Notes under the pieces: generated by a model
Seen by the model: only the letters and a program-made list of their open reading frames with translations
Database searches by the model: none
Told to the model about the DNA's origin: nothing
Translations under genes and position numbers: made by a program
Shown here: positions 32,808 to 43,204 of the stretch, in pieces
Numbering within the stretch: position 1 is the first letter of the stretch
Layout of the letters: the number at the start of each line of letters is the position of its first letter
NCBI GenBank assembly: GCA_944472135.2
Contig: OX235268.1
Location: 5,834,589-5,898,588, forward strand
Origin: Trichobilharzia regenti
Taxonomy: Eukaryota > Platyhelminthes > Trematoda > Strigeidida > Schistosomatidae
Length of the DNA: 64,000 nucleotides
Direction of reading: 5' to 3'

Positions 32808-32924
32808 CTATTCAAAAAAAAAAAAAGAAATAAACAAATGAAAGAAAAAAATGTGTACACAAAAGTTGTACAACATTATTGTTATTATTATTACTTTAGA
32901 TCAAAATTATAAAATTTCGATGCA

Positions 32925-33270
32925 CATGAGAAGTTGATGATGTAATAATACAGTGAGCAGAATTCAGAAGATCAAGAAAAATGATCTCTTAAGAGAGTCA
33001 AGCGAAAAATAAAGCCAAGGGTAGGGGGAGTGAAAAGATAAGTTAACAAAATTAGAAAACACAAGAGTTACTAAGAAGTGAGTCACCAGGGTAATTGAAA
33101 TCCCAACAACGGATTCTTTTTGGACACATAAGTCAGGCTTCAATCGTTTTATTGCTATAGCTTCAGGGAACCTGAGAAGACTTGTCTGTTAATTATTTTG
33201 AATGATTCCAGAACATCTACTCGGTGTCCTGTATCAATCAGGTGTTTGGCGATTGAAGAGGTTAGACAAT
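32925..33270 (-). mobile_element. PLE-2 3' fragment
   Basis: Minus-strand relic matching 45100-45480 (e.g. GATGTAATAATACAGTGAGC). Encodes the GIY-YIG end region (cf. FAEAIAINGLKPNL in the 45-kb copy). Confidence 0.6.
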
Positions 33271-33362
33271 TCGGTGTACAACACTGTGTGATTTATCAAA
33301 ACAAAATCTTATCTATAATGGAGTTATACTCTACCATAGTGCCCAAGTTTTATACTTATATC
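33271..33362 (+). mobile_element. PLE-1 solo terminus
   Basis: Block with GTACAACACTGTGTGATTTA and ATAATGGAGTTATACTCTAC as at 44640-44740. Confidence 0.65.
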
Positions 33363-33520
33363 AATGGGAGATAGAATCCAGATGTGTATTCTCATGTCTT
33401 CCGGTTTCACTGGGCATGTCTCACAGCTATACACGAAGACGAAGCGAACTGATTCTAATCAAGTCCAAATACCCGACGATCGATAGCCGGATACTGCGTC
33501 TATCTTGAAGGATGCCATAA
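33363..33520 (-). mobile_element. RTE-I fragment
   Basis: Minus-strand relic of the STKGRVY to SISR region (ATGTCTTCCGGTTTCACTGG, ACCCGACGATCGATAGCC). Heavily mutated. Confidence 0.5.
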
Positions 33521-33673
33521 GTTTGGGGAATTCCACACGTTCACACAAAACCCAAAAGAATCTATAGTTGTCGAAAGAGTGAATCAATCAGAAAGTGAAA
33601 CAAAGGTAACACATATAACATTTCAGACATTTATTCCCCTTTAATGAATTTGAACAAAGCATGAACTACAGTT

Positions 33674-33730
33674 TTAGAAGAATAAAGTGGTATCATCATT
33701 GTTTATTTCGTTGGCTTCTCATCAGCTGCT
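33674..33730 (-). ncRNA. hammerhead motif, PLE-2 left terminus
   Basis: Minus strand: AGCAG, CUGAUGA, short stem II, GAAA, A/U-rich stem III, then CUUCU. One stem I mismatch against the right-end copy. Core bases intact. Confidence 0.55.
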
Positions 33731-35028
33731 CACAGACGAAAGACATTATTAAATATATATCTACACAAACAATTTTAACATACCCACACAGAGTTCATTT
33801 TAAACAAAAATCAGGTTTCAGGCGCTTGATAGAAATGGCTTCAGCAAACTTGAAGAGAATTGAAATCTTTTGCCTACTGATAATTTTGAACCAGTCCATA
33901 TCCATGTCCAATCTTGAAAGAATAAAGTTGAGGCACGCAATCGACGAAATAAATTCTTACCGTCAATACGTTGATGAAACATTTGTAATGTGCAAGAATG
34001 ATGAAAGTCATGCTTCACACTTACTCAAATTGTTCAATGACGCACATACCAATATTGAATTTACTATGGAACATGAAAATGACGGAAAGTTCCACCTGCA
34101 TGACAATGTCATACAACGCCTAGAAGACAGTAGTCTTCAGAAGTCAATTTATCGAAAGCCCACATGGAAAGGACAATACTTGTATTTAATAGCTTTTGTC
34201 CACATAGCTTTAAACGTGGACTAGTCAAGACTCTGTACTATAGAGTGAGGAGAATATGCTCTATAGAGAAAATAGAGGAGGAGTTTGAGTTCCTTGAAAA
34301 GATATTGAAAAGAAATGGGTATCCTCAAAAGTTCATCAACAAGTATGGAAGATCTGAAGTCACAAATGTAAAACAAATCACAGTGGGAAAAAATGCAAAT
34401 TTACATTCAGCTTCATTATAAAGGTGAAAACATTGCAGCAATGATCAACAGAAGGATGAGTACATCACTAGCTAAGCTCGTTCGCGTCTATCAAACAAAT
34501 TACTCTTTGATGCAATCAAAAATCGATAGATATCCTTCTCATGTTAACAACTTCAACTGTATATACAAATTTACATTTATCTGTGGGAGCAGTTACATTG
34601 GAAGGACAGAAGGTAGAAGGACATATCTACGATTTTCTGAACATGTATCAAAAAGCCTACGTTGTCTAAATGGAACAAATGCTTTAAACAATGACATCGC
34701 CAGGTATCTCCTTGACACGGGTCGGTCATGAGGTGGACGTCGAAAAGTCGTTCAAAATTATCAATAGGCAAAAGAGCTCAATTCTGTCCTCAAGTTTGCC
34801 GAAGCCATTTCCATCAAGCGCCTGAAGCGTGATCTCTGTGTCCATAAAGAAGAGGTTATCAGTCTTTCTTTGCCCTGACTGGTAACTGGATGTTTTCGCC
34901 CTCTCTTTCATCTGAATGCGTAATGCATATTATATTGATGGATTGACTGATTTAAATGAACTCTGTGCAAAGTATGTTAAAATTGTTTTAGTAGATATAT
35001 AATAAATAATGAATGTCTTTGCCCTGTA

Positions 35029-35083
35029 AGCAGCTGATGAGAAGCCAACGAAATAAACAATGATGGTACCAATTTATTCTGCT
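35029..35083 (+). ncRNA. hammerhead motif, PLE-2 right terminus
   Basis: Stem I AGCAG / CUGCU (five pairs), core CUGAUGA, very short stem II, GAAA, stem III AUAAA / UUUAU with a large loop, cleavage after AUU. PLE-borne hammerheads with weak stem II are known. U at the cleavage site is unusual. Confidence 0.6.
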
Positions 35084-35195
35084 AAAACCACTGTAGTTCT
35101 TGCTTTGTTCAAATACATATAACAGTGATCATCAAATAATACCCTAATAAATAATAATAATAATGATCCTTAAATGATGTTTTGTTTTTACTTAC

Positions 35196-35635
35196 CTGTA
35201 TAGCTTCAAATAATCCAAGATTTGATAACAATTCAATATCTTTCAATATTTGTTCATTTGATTTAACATCAATCCCCCCGGTTGTTGCACAACTTAAATC
35301 AATTTGACTCATTTCTCTTGACAGCTGACGATGATATTCATTAGGTTCAACTGTTGTTGACATCTTCTTGGTAGTGGTAGTAGTAGTTGTTGTTGTACTA
35401 CTGCTATTAACCCCTGTAAGGTTAGTTAGATTACTTTGACTTCCAGCGTGCAATAACGACTTCGATGGAGAAGATTTCAACGGGTAGGCAGAATACACCT
35501 TAGCTAAACGTGCTACTGACATACTAGCACTACCAGAGACTGTTGCATCTGTATTGTCAGTTGATGTGTTGGCATCAAACGATCCAGTTCTACTACTGGG
35601 TTGTGATGACGTAACAGCCCTAGCAGCGTGTGGAT
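35196..35635 (-). CDS. DMXL: DMXL exon g (Ser/Thr-rich linker)
   Basis: 440 nt. Starts with two bases completing an Asn codon, then PHAARAVTSSQ. Mostly disordered Ser/Thr sequence including a nine-Thr run, ending LGLFEAIQ, the counterpart of GIFEAAHTLS in vertebrate DMXL just after the WD40 half. Donor GTAAGT. A PLE-2 terminus with a hammerhead ends about 100 bp downstream of this exon in the gene's sense. Confidence 0.88.
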
Positions 35636-35699
35636 CTGAAATTTAAAAAAAACATGTTGTTGGAAAAAAACGCTGAAATGACAATGATATTGTATTGAG

Positions 35700-35915
35700 A
35701 TCTGCGTCTGCAAGACAAAATTGGCGACAACAACAATTTACGTCAGTGTTTACTTCCCGAATTGGGGTCATGAGAAAAAGGCAATAAACAAAGCTTAGCC
35801 TTGTTGAAGAACTCAACAACCAATCACAGCAGACTTTTAACGTGTGCAAATACGATTCGCAGATATATGGCCTGACTTTTCTGGGAGTGATAAAAATTTC
35901 AGAATACCATATACT
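35700..35915. repeat. dispersed repeat, second copy
   Basis: Partner of 6440-6690. Begins about 65 bp upstream of the exon g acceptor. Unclassified. Confidence 0.5.
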
Positions 35916-35934
35916 ACTGATTGAATTATTTGAG

Positions 35935-37020
35935 TAATCAGATACCGGGAAATAATCTCGTTGACTTCGAATATGCAGACGATATAGTCCTTCTAGGCGA
36001 AGACGCTGACGAAATGCAGAGTCTTCTAAACACCTTGAGCCGCAATCTACGAATGTTTGGCATGCGATTCGCTCCCGCCAAATGCAAGATGATGTTACAG
36101 GACTGGACTACATTGACGCCTTGTTTAAAAATAGGAAGTGAAGTGGTAGAGCACGTTGACCGCTTCACTTATTTGGGAAGTACCATCAGCCCCAAAGGGC
36201 TGATCTCTGACGAAATCTCACCACGAATACAAGGGGCTCGTTTCGCATTTGTTAGTTTACGCCGACTCTGGCGTAGACGAGATGTTCGACTATCGACCAA
36301 AGGGCGGGTGTACTGCTCATCAGTCCGCTCCATCCTCCTTTATGGCTGTGAGTGAGGCGTGGCCATTGAGAGTGGAAGACATGAAAAGACTAGCTGTCTT
36401 TGATCATAGGTGCCTGCGTTCTATTTCTCGTGTAAATTGGCATAATAAGGTTAGCAACATTGAGATTAGGCATCGGTCGAGTTCTAGGTAAGGAGGGGAA
36501 ATCAATCGACGAAGTCGTGAAGTTACAAAGACTGAGATGGTTAGGACATGTGTTACGTATGCCAAGCCATCGCCTCCCTCGACGAGCTATGTTAGCGGAT
36601 ATAGGGTCAGGCTGGAAAAGAGCTAGACAGCGGCGGTCAAACAAAAACTTGGCCTCACCAGTCAATGAAATCCACAACAGTTGGTCTAAGCCATGTACGA
36701 AGGTGTAGACTTCCTAACTGGTTGGGATCCTCGGGACGGTAAAAATCTATGGTTGGAAACAATTGGTGACATGGCTCAAAATCGTTCTCAATGGCCGGCG
36801 AAGATGCATGCACTCCTTGTGACTTATGATCTCCAATGAAACTGTTTTGTTCTTCGTTATTACTCCTCCTTTGTCTCACACCTCTGCTCGCTGTTTCTAT
36901 TATGCTTTTCTTGTACTTTCTTCTCTTGCTTCGCGTGCTACACGGAATGTGGCAACTTGAACTTCCGCACATTTGTGCAAAGTTCTATGTCGAAAACAGA
37001 CAGGCAGACAGATACCCCTC
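35935..37020 (+). mobile_element. RTE-I copy, palm end to tail
   Basis: Open from NNLVDFEYADDIVLLGED (YADD catalytic motif of RT) through MFGMRFAPAKCKMM, IGSEVVEHVDRFTYLGS and RRLWRRRDVRLSTKG; frameshifts near 36355 and 36470; then [15 protein letters not shown], 3' UTR and (CAGA)n-like tail. 5'-truncated in the RT domain. Confidence 0.9.
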
Positions 37021-37224
37021 GCATCTACCTTATTTCTTATGTGAAACTTGGAGGTAAAATGAACGTTTACAAAAACCTCCCTCTTGATATTTTACTTATG
37101 ATATCACTTTATTTTTATCTTAAACGCCTTCATTTACTGTCAGAAGTCTTCATTTCTAAAGTCTGTGATTGTGCTACTAAGTGTTGCGTGCCTTCATCTT
37201 ATGAGGGACGATAGTTCTTTCAAG

Positions 37225-37375
37225 ATTGCGCACTGCTGAAGAATCCCAAGCTAGTACGAAACAGTTGTGCAGTATTCCCTGGCAGGTTTTCCAATGGTTC
37301 TCTAACTGATGTCGGCTTATGATCGAGTCCTCCAAGTAATCAAATAAAAATTCCTACAAAACTGATACTTGATAA
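37225..37375 (+). mobile_element. SINE-B ribozyme and tail
   Basis: GCACUG-CUGAAGA-stem II-UACGAAACAGUUGUGCAGU, then the tail GGTTCTCTAACTGATGTCGG. Stem I GCACUG against GCAGUAU partly pairs. No head. Confidence 0.6.
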
Positions 37376-37379
37376 ATTA

Positions 37380-39400
37380 GAATAAGGCACTTAGAAGACA
37401 AATTTCGCTGCAAGATGATATCGTCATTTCGTAGTTTCCGCTTTACAACCGCTTTACTACTAACATGGTTAACATGGATAAAATATATTTATTTTGCCAG
37501 TTTTGTTCCTATCCAGTATAAACGTTCCCCCTTAGTGAAATGTTTGTTCTCAAGGGTCCGACAAATATGCACGAGAGTGACACATTGACGGATGAGCTTC
37601 GACATATACAGTCAGTTTTATTAGCTAATGGTTATCCAGAGAACTTTACCACTTGTCACAGTAAGGATAGACCGCATCTAGAAAAGACAGCTTCTGTACC
37701 AAAGAAAGCTATCTGTCTTTATTAACCTACCATTCAAGGGCGACCAGATTATCCAGTTGACAGCTCAAAGACTTCGGTCAGCCATCAAGTCTGTCTGTCT
37801 GTTTTCGACATAGAACTTTCCACAAATGTGCCACCAAGTGCACAATCTGCACTGCATGTTTTTCCCTTACATGCTGAACATTTTCGATCCTACAATACCT
37901 ACAATTAAAGGACGTAATTCTGTGGACTCTACATCACACTGTACTTAAAAGTTCACCTGCAGCTGCGGTGACACCTATATAATAGGTAGAACCAATAGAA
38001 TGTTCTAATGTGGTCGTCGAAAAGAACATGTTCCAAAATGGTTACTAAATCATATAGAAAATCCCAATACAGTTATTAATCTGAATAGAAATCCATCATC
38101 ATCATCATCATCAATTGCAAAACATTTATTAATGTAAAGTCACAAAATCAATATGAATTAATGACTGTTTCACATTTATTTCATCACATATCTGTCTGTC
38201 TGTTTTCGACATAGAACTTTGCACAAATGTGCGGAAGTTCCAGTCGCCACACTCCGTGTAGCACGCGAAGCAAGAGAAGAAAGTACAAGAAAAGCATAAT
38301 AGAAACAGTGAGCAGAGGTGTGAGACAAAGGAATACTAATAACGAAGGACAAAACAGTTTCATTGGAGATCATAAGTCACAAGGAGTGGATGCATCTGCG
38401 CCACTGAGAACGATGAGTTTGAGTCATGTCACCAATTGTTTCCAACCATAGATTTTTACCGTCCCGAGGACCCCAACCAATCAGGAAGTCTACACCTTCG
38501 TACATGGCTTAGACCAACTGTTGTGGATTTCATTGACTGGTGAGGCCAAGTTTTTGTTTGACCGCCGCTGTCTAGCTCTTTTCCAACCTGACCCTATATC
38601 CGCTAACATAGCTCGTCGAGGGAGGCGATGGCTTGGCATACGTAACACATGTCCTAACCATCTCAGTCTTTGTAGCTTCACGACTTCGTCGATTGATTTC
38701 CCCTGTTTACCTAGAACTCTACGCCTAACCTCCATGTTGCTTACCTTATTATGCCACTTTACACGGGAAATAGAACGCAGGAACCTATGATCAAAGACAG
38801 CTAGTCTTTTCATGTCTTCCACTCTCAATGGCCACGCCTCACTCACAGCCATAAAGGAGGATGGAGCGGACTGATGAGCAGTACACCCGCCCTTTGGTCG
38901 ATAGTCGAACATCTCGTCTACGCCAGAGTCGGCGTAAACTGGCAAATGCGAAACGAGCCCCCTGTATTCGTGGTGAGATTTCGTCAGAGATGAACCCGTG
39001 GGCACTGGCTGATGGTGCTTCCCAAATAAGTGAAGCGGTCAACGTGCTCTACCACTTCACTTCCTATTTTTAAACAAGGTGTCGATGTAGTCCAGTCCTG
39101 TAACATCATCTTACATTTCATCAGATAACCCTAATTCAAGTTTGGTTATTGAAGGTGATGGAAGCACTATGAGGGATTAATCACATACATTCTAAACTCC
39201 ATGTGTATAAAAAAACAATAGACTTCAATCTCTTCGCCTACCATGTCGAGTATACTTGACCTATTTAAATATGCATGTTACTTCATTATTGTTCTGAAGC
39301 ATGTTAGTTGCAAAGCGGAAACTACGAAATGACGATATCATCTCACAGTGAAATTTGTCTTCTGAAGGCCTTGTTCAAATATGATCAAAACAGGACTAAT
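37380..39400 (+). mobile_element. PLE copy (third, related to PLE-2) interrupted by RTE-I
   Basis: RT C-terminus DELRHIQSVLLANGYPENF (37590-37650), LPFKGDQIIQLT, then GIY-YIG (KFTCSCGDTYI, RRKEHVPKWLLN) to about 38180; resumes at 39127 (SDNPNSSLVIEG, then LFAYHVEYT-like complement). 37388-37470 and 39300-39370 are inverted repeats. A 40-bp RTE-I tail relic lies at 37790-37830. Confidence 0.7.
38190..39116 (-). mobile_element. RTE-I copy in PLE, ~11-bp target duplication
   Basis: Near-perfect direct repeat TTCATCACATA (38179-38189) / TTCATCAGATA (39117-39127). Long open frame ([32 protein letters not shown]). A frameshift at about 38845. 5' end at the palm. Confidence 0.85.
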
Positions 39401-39604
39401 TGTTTTTAAAACTTTATCAAAACTTGATAATAAATTCGTTGAAAAAAGAGTCCCATCGTTGCATCACTTGTTTTGATTTCATTTTTCATATGTCCAAATG
39501 GAAATTTTCCAAGAATACGTCTTGGATTACTTAAATCGTATGCCAGAAACTATGGCCTGTCTCAAATAACAATAAATATATATGAATACATATGAATATA
39601 CAGG

Positions 39605-39608
<4 letters not shown>

Positions 39609-39674
<66 letters not shown>
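39609..39674. repeat. (AT)n microsatellite, 66 bp
   Basis: Longest dinucleotide run in the window, between PLE and RTE-II sequence. Confidence 0.97.
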
Positions 39675-39677
<3 letters not shown>

Positions 39678-39679
39678 AA

Positions 39680-40388
39680 TCAAAGGAAAGGGATTTGAAA
39701 GAGGTTATTTCATTTACTTATCTGGGGAGCATCGTCTCAATTACAGGAAATCGGAACGGACGAGGATGTCACAAATCGAGTGAGGATCGGGAAGGCGAGC
39801 GAGAAACACATTCACTCATCAATCTGAAAGCAATCTGAAGATCTTCGTCACTCACTCAGCATCAACAGCAAAATTCAGTCAGGTTTTCAATACAAACAAC
39901 GTAAAGTCAGTCAGTCAGTCAGCTCTTCTATACAGATCAGAAACTTGGCGGGGGGTGGGTCACAAAGAATATTTCCAACAGCCTGTTGCAAATCTCCATC
40001 AACCAACAACTATCTTCGCTGGCTCTATACTGAAGATCAGATGGCCGCGCTGGAAAGAATCACCAACTATGGGAAACTGTGGGAACAAACAAAACAAGAA
40101 CCAATCGCCAGCCAACAAATATGCAGGAGAAAGTGAAGAAAGATGGATTGGACACTCGCTCGCTGAGGAGGCCGCTGGGTGACATCGCGCGCGCGTCAGG
40201 CCATTGCTCGAGTGGAACCCGAAAGGGAAGGGGCGAGTGGGACGTCGGTGTAAGGGTGACAACGAAGAAGAGATCGTGTGAAGAGGAGTTGAAAGAGTAT
40301 GGAGTAACATGGATGAAGGTGAAAAGTACAGCAGAAGACAGAAGCAAGTGGAGACGTGCAGTTGTACTAGGAACCCAAGGGAATTATA
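39680..40388 (+). mobile_element. RTE-II C-terminal fragment
   Basis: Relics TSFTYLGSIVSI-like, QSSSSIQIRNLA-like, RWIGHSLAEEAAG; ends with CTAGGAACCCAAGGGAATTA. Broken frame. Confidence 0.7.
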
Positions 40389-40399
40389 TATATATATAG

Positions 40400-40675
40400 C
40401 AACAGGGATCTCTGGGAGCCGAGGAAACCACGAAGTGACATTACTAGACAAGCCATCGCTTCAGTGGAACCCAAAAGGGAAGCGGCGAGTTGGTCGTCAT
40501 CATGAGGGTGACATGGAGGAGGTCATGCAGAAAAGAGGAGATGAAAGCATGTGGGTTGCAGACTTGGAGCGGGGTGAAAACGTTGGCAGAAAACAGAAGG
40601 CAATGGAGATGCGCAGCTGAAGCCCTATGTTCCTCTAGGAATTAAAGGATACAATAAAATAATAATAATAATATA
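40400..40675 (+). mobile_element. RTE-II 3' end, second adjacent copy
   Basis: VTLLDKPSLQWNPKGKRRVG then EEVMQKRGDESMW, ending TTCCTCTAGGAATTAAAGG with an AAT tail. Very close to 58165-58405. Ends 30 bp from exon f. Confidence 0.8.
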
Positions 40676-40704
40676 TACGCTTGATATACAACCAACCGAC
40701 TTAC

Positions 40705-41227
40705 TATCGGATTTAACTTTCACCTGCCATTTGAATACACTGAAAAGGCTATCAGATGGCCATTGACTGAACAATTGCATTTCCGTTCTAGCACCAACCA
40801 ATAATAAACCATCCCGTAGCCAAGCTGCTTGTTTATGTCCTCCACTGTGGCGATGATACTGACGAATTGGCTGCTTCTTTGTTACGTCATATAATGAATA
40901 AGATGCCAACTGTTCTTCAGCATCATTTGACTCAGTTATATTTGATGATGATTGCAATGTTCCAGGATAATCAGCTGTCATGATACGTGAACATGCTATC
41001 GGTTTCCAACCAATATAAACTTCACCGAGTGTAGTCATCAGTGTAGGTTGATATAGATGTCGGCCTTTTAGTTTATTATTTTTATTATTATTATTAGTAG
41101 TAGTGGTAGTATGCGTAAAATTAATATTTTGACAAACAGGGGCAAATACAAAGATTTCATTATCAATGATCACAGATAATAAGTGTCCACCGTCTTCTGC
41201 ATTCACCCAATCCAATTGGATAGATAA
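40705..41227 (-). CDS. DMXL: DMXL exon f (last N-terminal WD40 blades)
   Basis: 523 nt, the longest exon here. It begins LSIQLDWVNAEDGGHLLSV, aligning with the vertebrate block LVHLDWVSREDGSHILTV, and near its end has AAWLRDGLLLVGARTEMQL, aligning with LSWVRDGILVVGMDCEMHV. Between them are Thr/Asn runs and a basic insertion without clear counterpart. Ends one base into a codon before GTAAGT. Confidence 0.95.
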
Positions 41228-41349
41228 CTAGTCAACACAATAAGAAAATAATAATAATAATAATGACAATACAAATAAGTAATAATACAAAAACGTAAAC
41301 TCGCCAAAGACACTGACTAATTGTTGTGCTATGCCACGGAATTGGCAGA

Positions 41350-41960
41350 AGTTAGTTTGATTGAACACTAGTCAGTAACTAGTGTGATGTGTCTAGTCCT
41401 TTGGTTGTTTGGTGCAGACTGAATTCTATCAGTCAGTCAGGATTGCAATGTGGTCACCATTCTAGGTAGCTTGCCGTCAGTTTGCACATTGATTTGATGA
41501 TATTAGATAGTTGGAGGCAATCGCGCAGGAGGAAGCCTTGGACACCACCTAGGTTTAGTGCTAGTTGGCACTCACCAGTCAGTCAGCAAGGCGTATCTGC
41601 AACGTTGAAGGAACTAACTCATGTCTCTTGTGAGATTCGAACTTGTAGCCACATTGCAAACCTGACTGACCAATAGAATCCAGCCTGCACCAAATAAAGG
41701 ACTAGGCACATTCCACTAGTTACTGACTACTGTCCAATCAAAATACCCACTACAGTCCTACAGGAGGTCAATCGCAAACCCGAATAGCTCAGTGGTAACG
41801 TCTCTGACTGCAGGCGGCACTGTTTGACGCGGGTTCGAATCTCAGACAGGGGACATGAGTTCCTTCAAGGTTGCAGATATACCTTGCTGACGAGTGCCAA
41901 CTAGCACGAAATCTAGGACCAAGGCTTCCTCTTGGCGATTGCTTCCGACTATCTAATATT
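41350..41960. mobile_element. SINE-D head-to-head inverted pair
   Basis: The minus arm (41360-41690) carries GTGCAGACTGAATTC, the 3' end and a decayed ribozyme; the plus arm (41695-41960) carries the head with A-box TAGCTCAGTGG and B-box GGGTTCGAATCTC, the hammerhead at 41882-41924, and the 3' end GATTGCTTCCGACTATCTAAT. Confidence 0.8.
41882..41924 (+). ncRNA. hammerhead ribozyme, SINE-D type
   Basis: Stem I CCUUG / CAAGG, core CUGACGA, stem II GUGC / GCAC (perfect), GAAA, stem III AUCU / AGGA with one mismatch at the cleavage-proximal pair, then C17. The mismatch is a U-to-A change relative to copies with AGGU. Confidence 0.7.
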
Positions 41961-41999
41961 GGCAGAAGTTGAAATTCATGGACTGGCCATTGGATCAGG

Positions 42000-42355
42000 T
42001 CACAATGGAGAGAGAAAGCCTGAACTTTGTGTTGTTTAGGCATGTTTCATCCAGCCTCTTTTACTACTTACTAGCATGTACCTTAGTACCCTATTTTTCT
42101 GCCTTCTTTTGTCTTTCTTAATAACTGACTGTATAATAAGCTATATGCAGTCAGTCTTCAGTTTTTACTGCTCATTTTCAATATTTTGTTCTCTTGTCTT
42201 TGATTAATCATTTCCAAACAACAATTCATCACTCCATGAATTAGTTTTCAATACTCTTCACTAAGTAAGATTATTCTTAGTTTCTCAAACACAGTCATTC
42301 CTCATGCATTCTGATTTACTCTGTGTTACTAACTGACAATAACCTTTAATATTCA
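42000..42355. other. intronic DNA, nothing recognised
   Basis: T-rich sequence without match to the repeat families and without exon signals. Confidence 0.45.
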
Positions 42356-42359
42356 AGTG

Positions 42360-42800
42360 TTGGCTTGCAGGGATTTGATTGGTCTCAAGATTTCATCCAG
42401 AAAGTACTGGACAGAGGTTTCGTCCTAGCCTCCCGGGACTCTTCATCAATACCCACTCACCATTAGGGTTTGAACCCAGAACCTTCCGGTTACAAGACGG
42501 GCTTGTAAACCCTAAAACCACTCGGATACAACTATTTAATAACCAGTCTATGAATTCCAATTCCAATTCATGCAAGATATAGTGCCACTGATACTTGCCA
42601 ATTTCATCGCTGGTGAGTATTTTTCATCATACCCAACCTGCTGTACCCTACTGGTCACGATTTCCCACTAGAACCCATTTAAATACCCACCTGTTGAAGA
42701 GTCCCCAACCGGGACGAAACAGCCATCCGGTAATACTCCCAGATTTTCTGATGATTCTCTGACCAATGTCAGCTCATGATGAAATCCTGAAATAACCTTT
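42360..42800. mobile_element. SINE-B head-to-head inverted pair
   Basis: Minus arm with ribozyme complement (GGTTTCGTCCTAGCC) and head (GGTTTGAACCCAG); plus arm starts at the ribozyme (GTTGAAGAGTCCCCAACCGG, GACGAAACAGCC) and has the tail. The plus head is deleted. Confidence 0.75.
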
Positions 42801-42984
42801 GCCGTCTGTTGTCAATAATCTACACTGTATATAGAAATCTCTCTAAACAACTAACCGTACAGCTTTGAATTAAAGTGATGAAATGAGGGAATATCGTTAC
42901 CGACTCATGTGTTTGTCCTTTAAAAAAACGCAGACATCACACATAATAAGTAAAAAGCTTTTTAATGCAGTTGTTACAATTTAC

Positions 42985-43085
42985 CTTATCAAGATTATTA
43001 CTGTTGTTGTTGTTGTTGTTATTCTCCTGAAATGGAAATGCAGACGTAAATTCAATAGTATCTTCTAGTATCCATTCACAACCGC
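42985..43085 (-). CDS. DMXL: DMXL exon e
   Basis: 101 nt. Begins GC to finish the Gly codon left by exon d, giving SGGCEWILEDTIEF, which matches GGSEWVLEQTIHL in vertebrates. It ends in an Asn run and LDK before GTAAAT. The exact fit of the split Gly codon confirms both exon borders. Confidence 0.92.
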
Positions 43086-43204
43086 CTAAAATTCAAATAA
43101 ATAGACATGTATACTACATATACAGATGAATGTGTATAACAATCATTTTGAAAGAGTAATGCAAAAATAGGATAGCAACAAAAATGGCGGCTTTAGTAAA
43201 CTTA

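Larger units (their letters stand above)
33645..35110 (+). mobile_element. PLE-2 copy with inverted termini
   Basis: Penelope-like RT C-terminal frame (RQYVDETFVMCKNDESH, ANIEFTMEHEN-like, SIYRKPTWKGQYLY), a frameshift near 34190, FLEKILKRNGYPQKFINKYG, then GIY-YIG (FTFICGSSYIGRTEG, RFSEHV). Termini at about 33650-33820 and 34930-35110 are inverted repeats, each with a hammerhead pointing outward in mirror orientation. Inactive by frameshift. Confidence 0.85.

Noticed and set aside
39592..39783. Open frame of Ile-Tyr repeats
   Set aside because: Translation of an (AT)n microsatellite.
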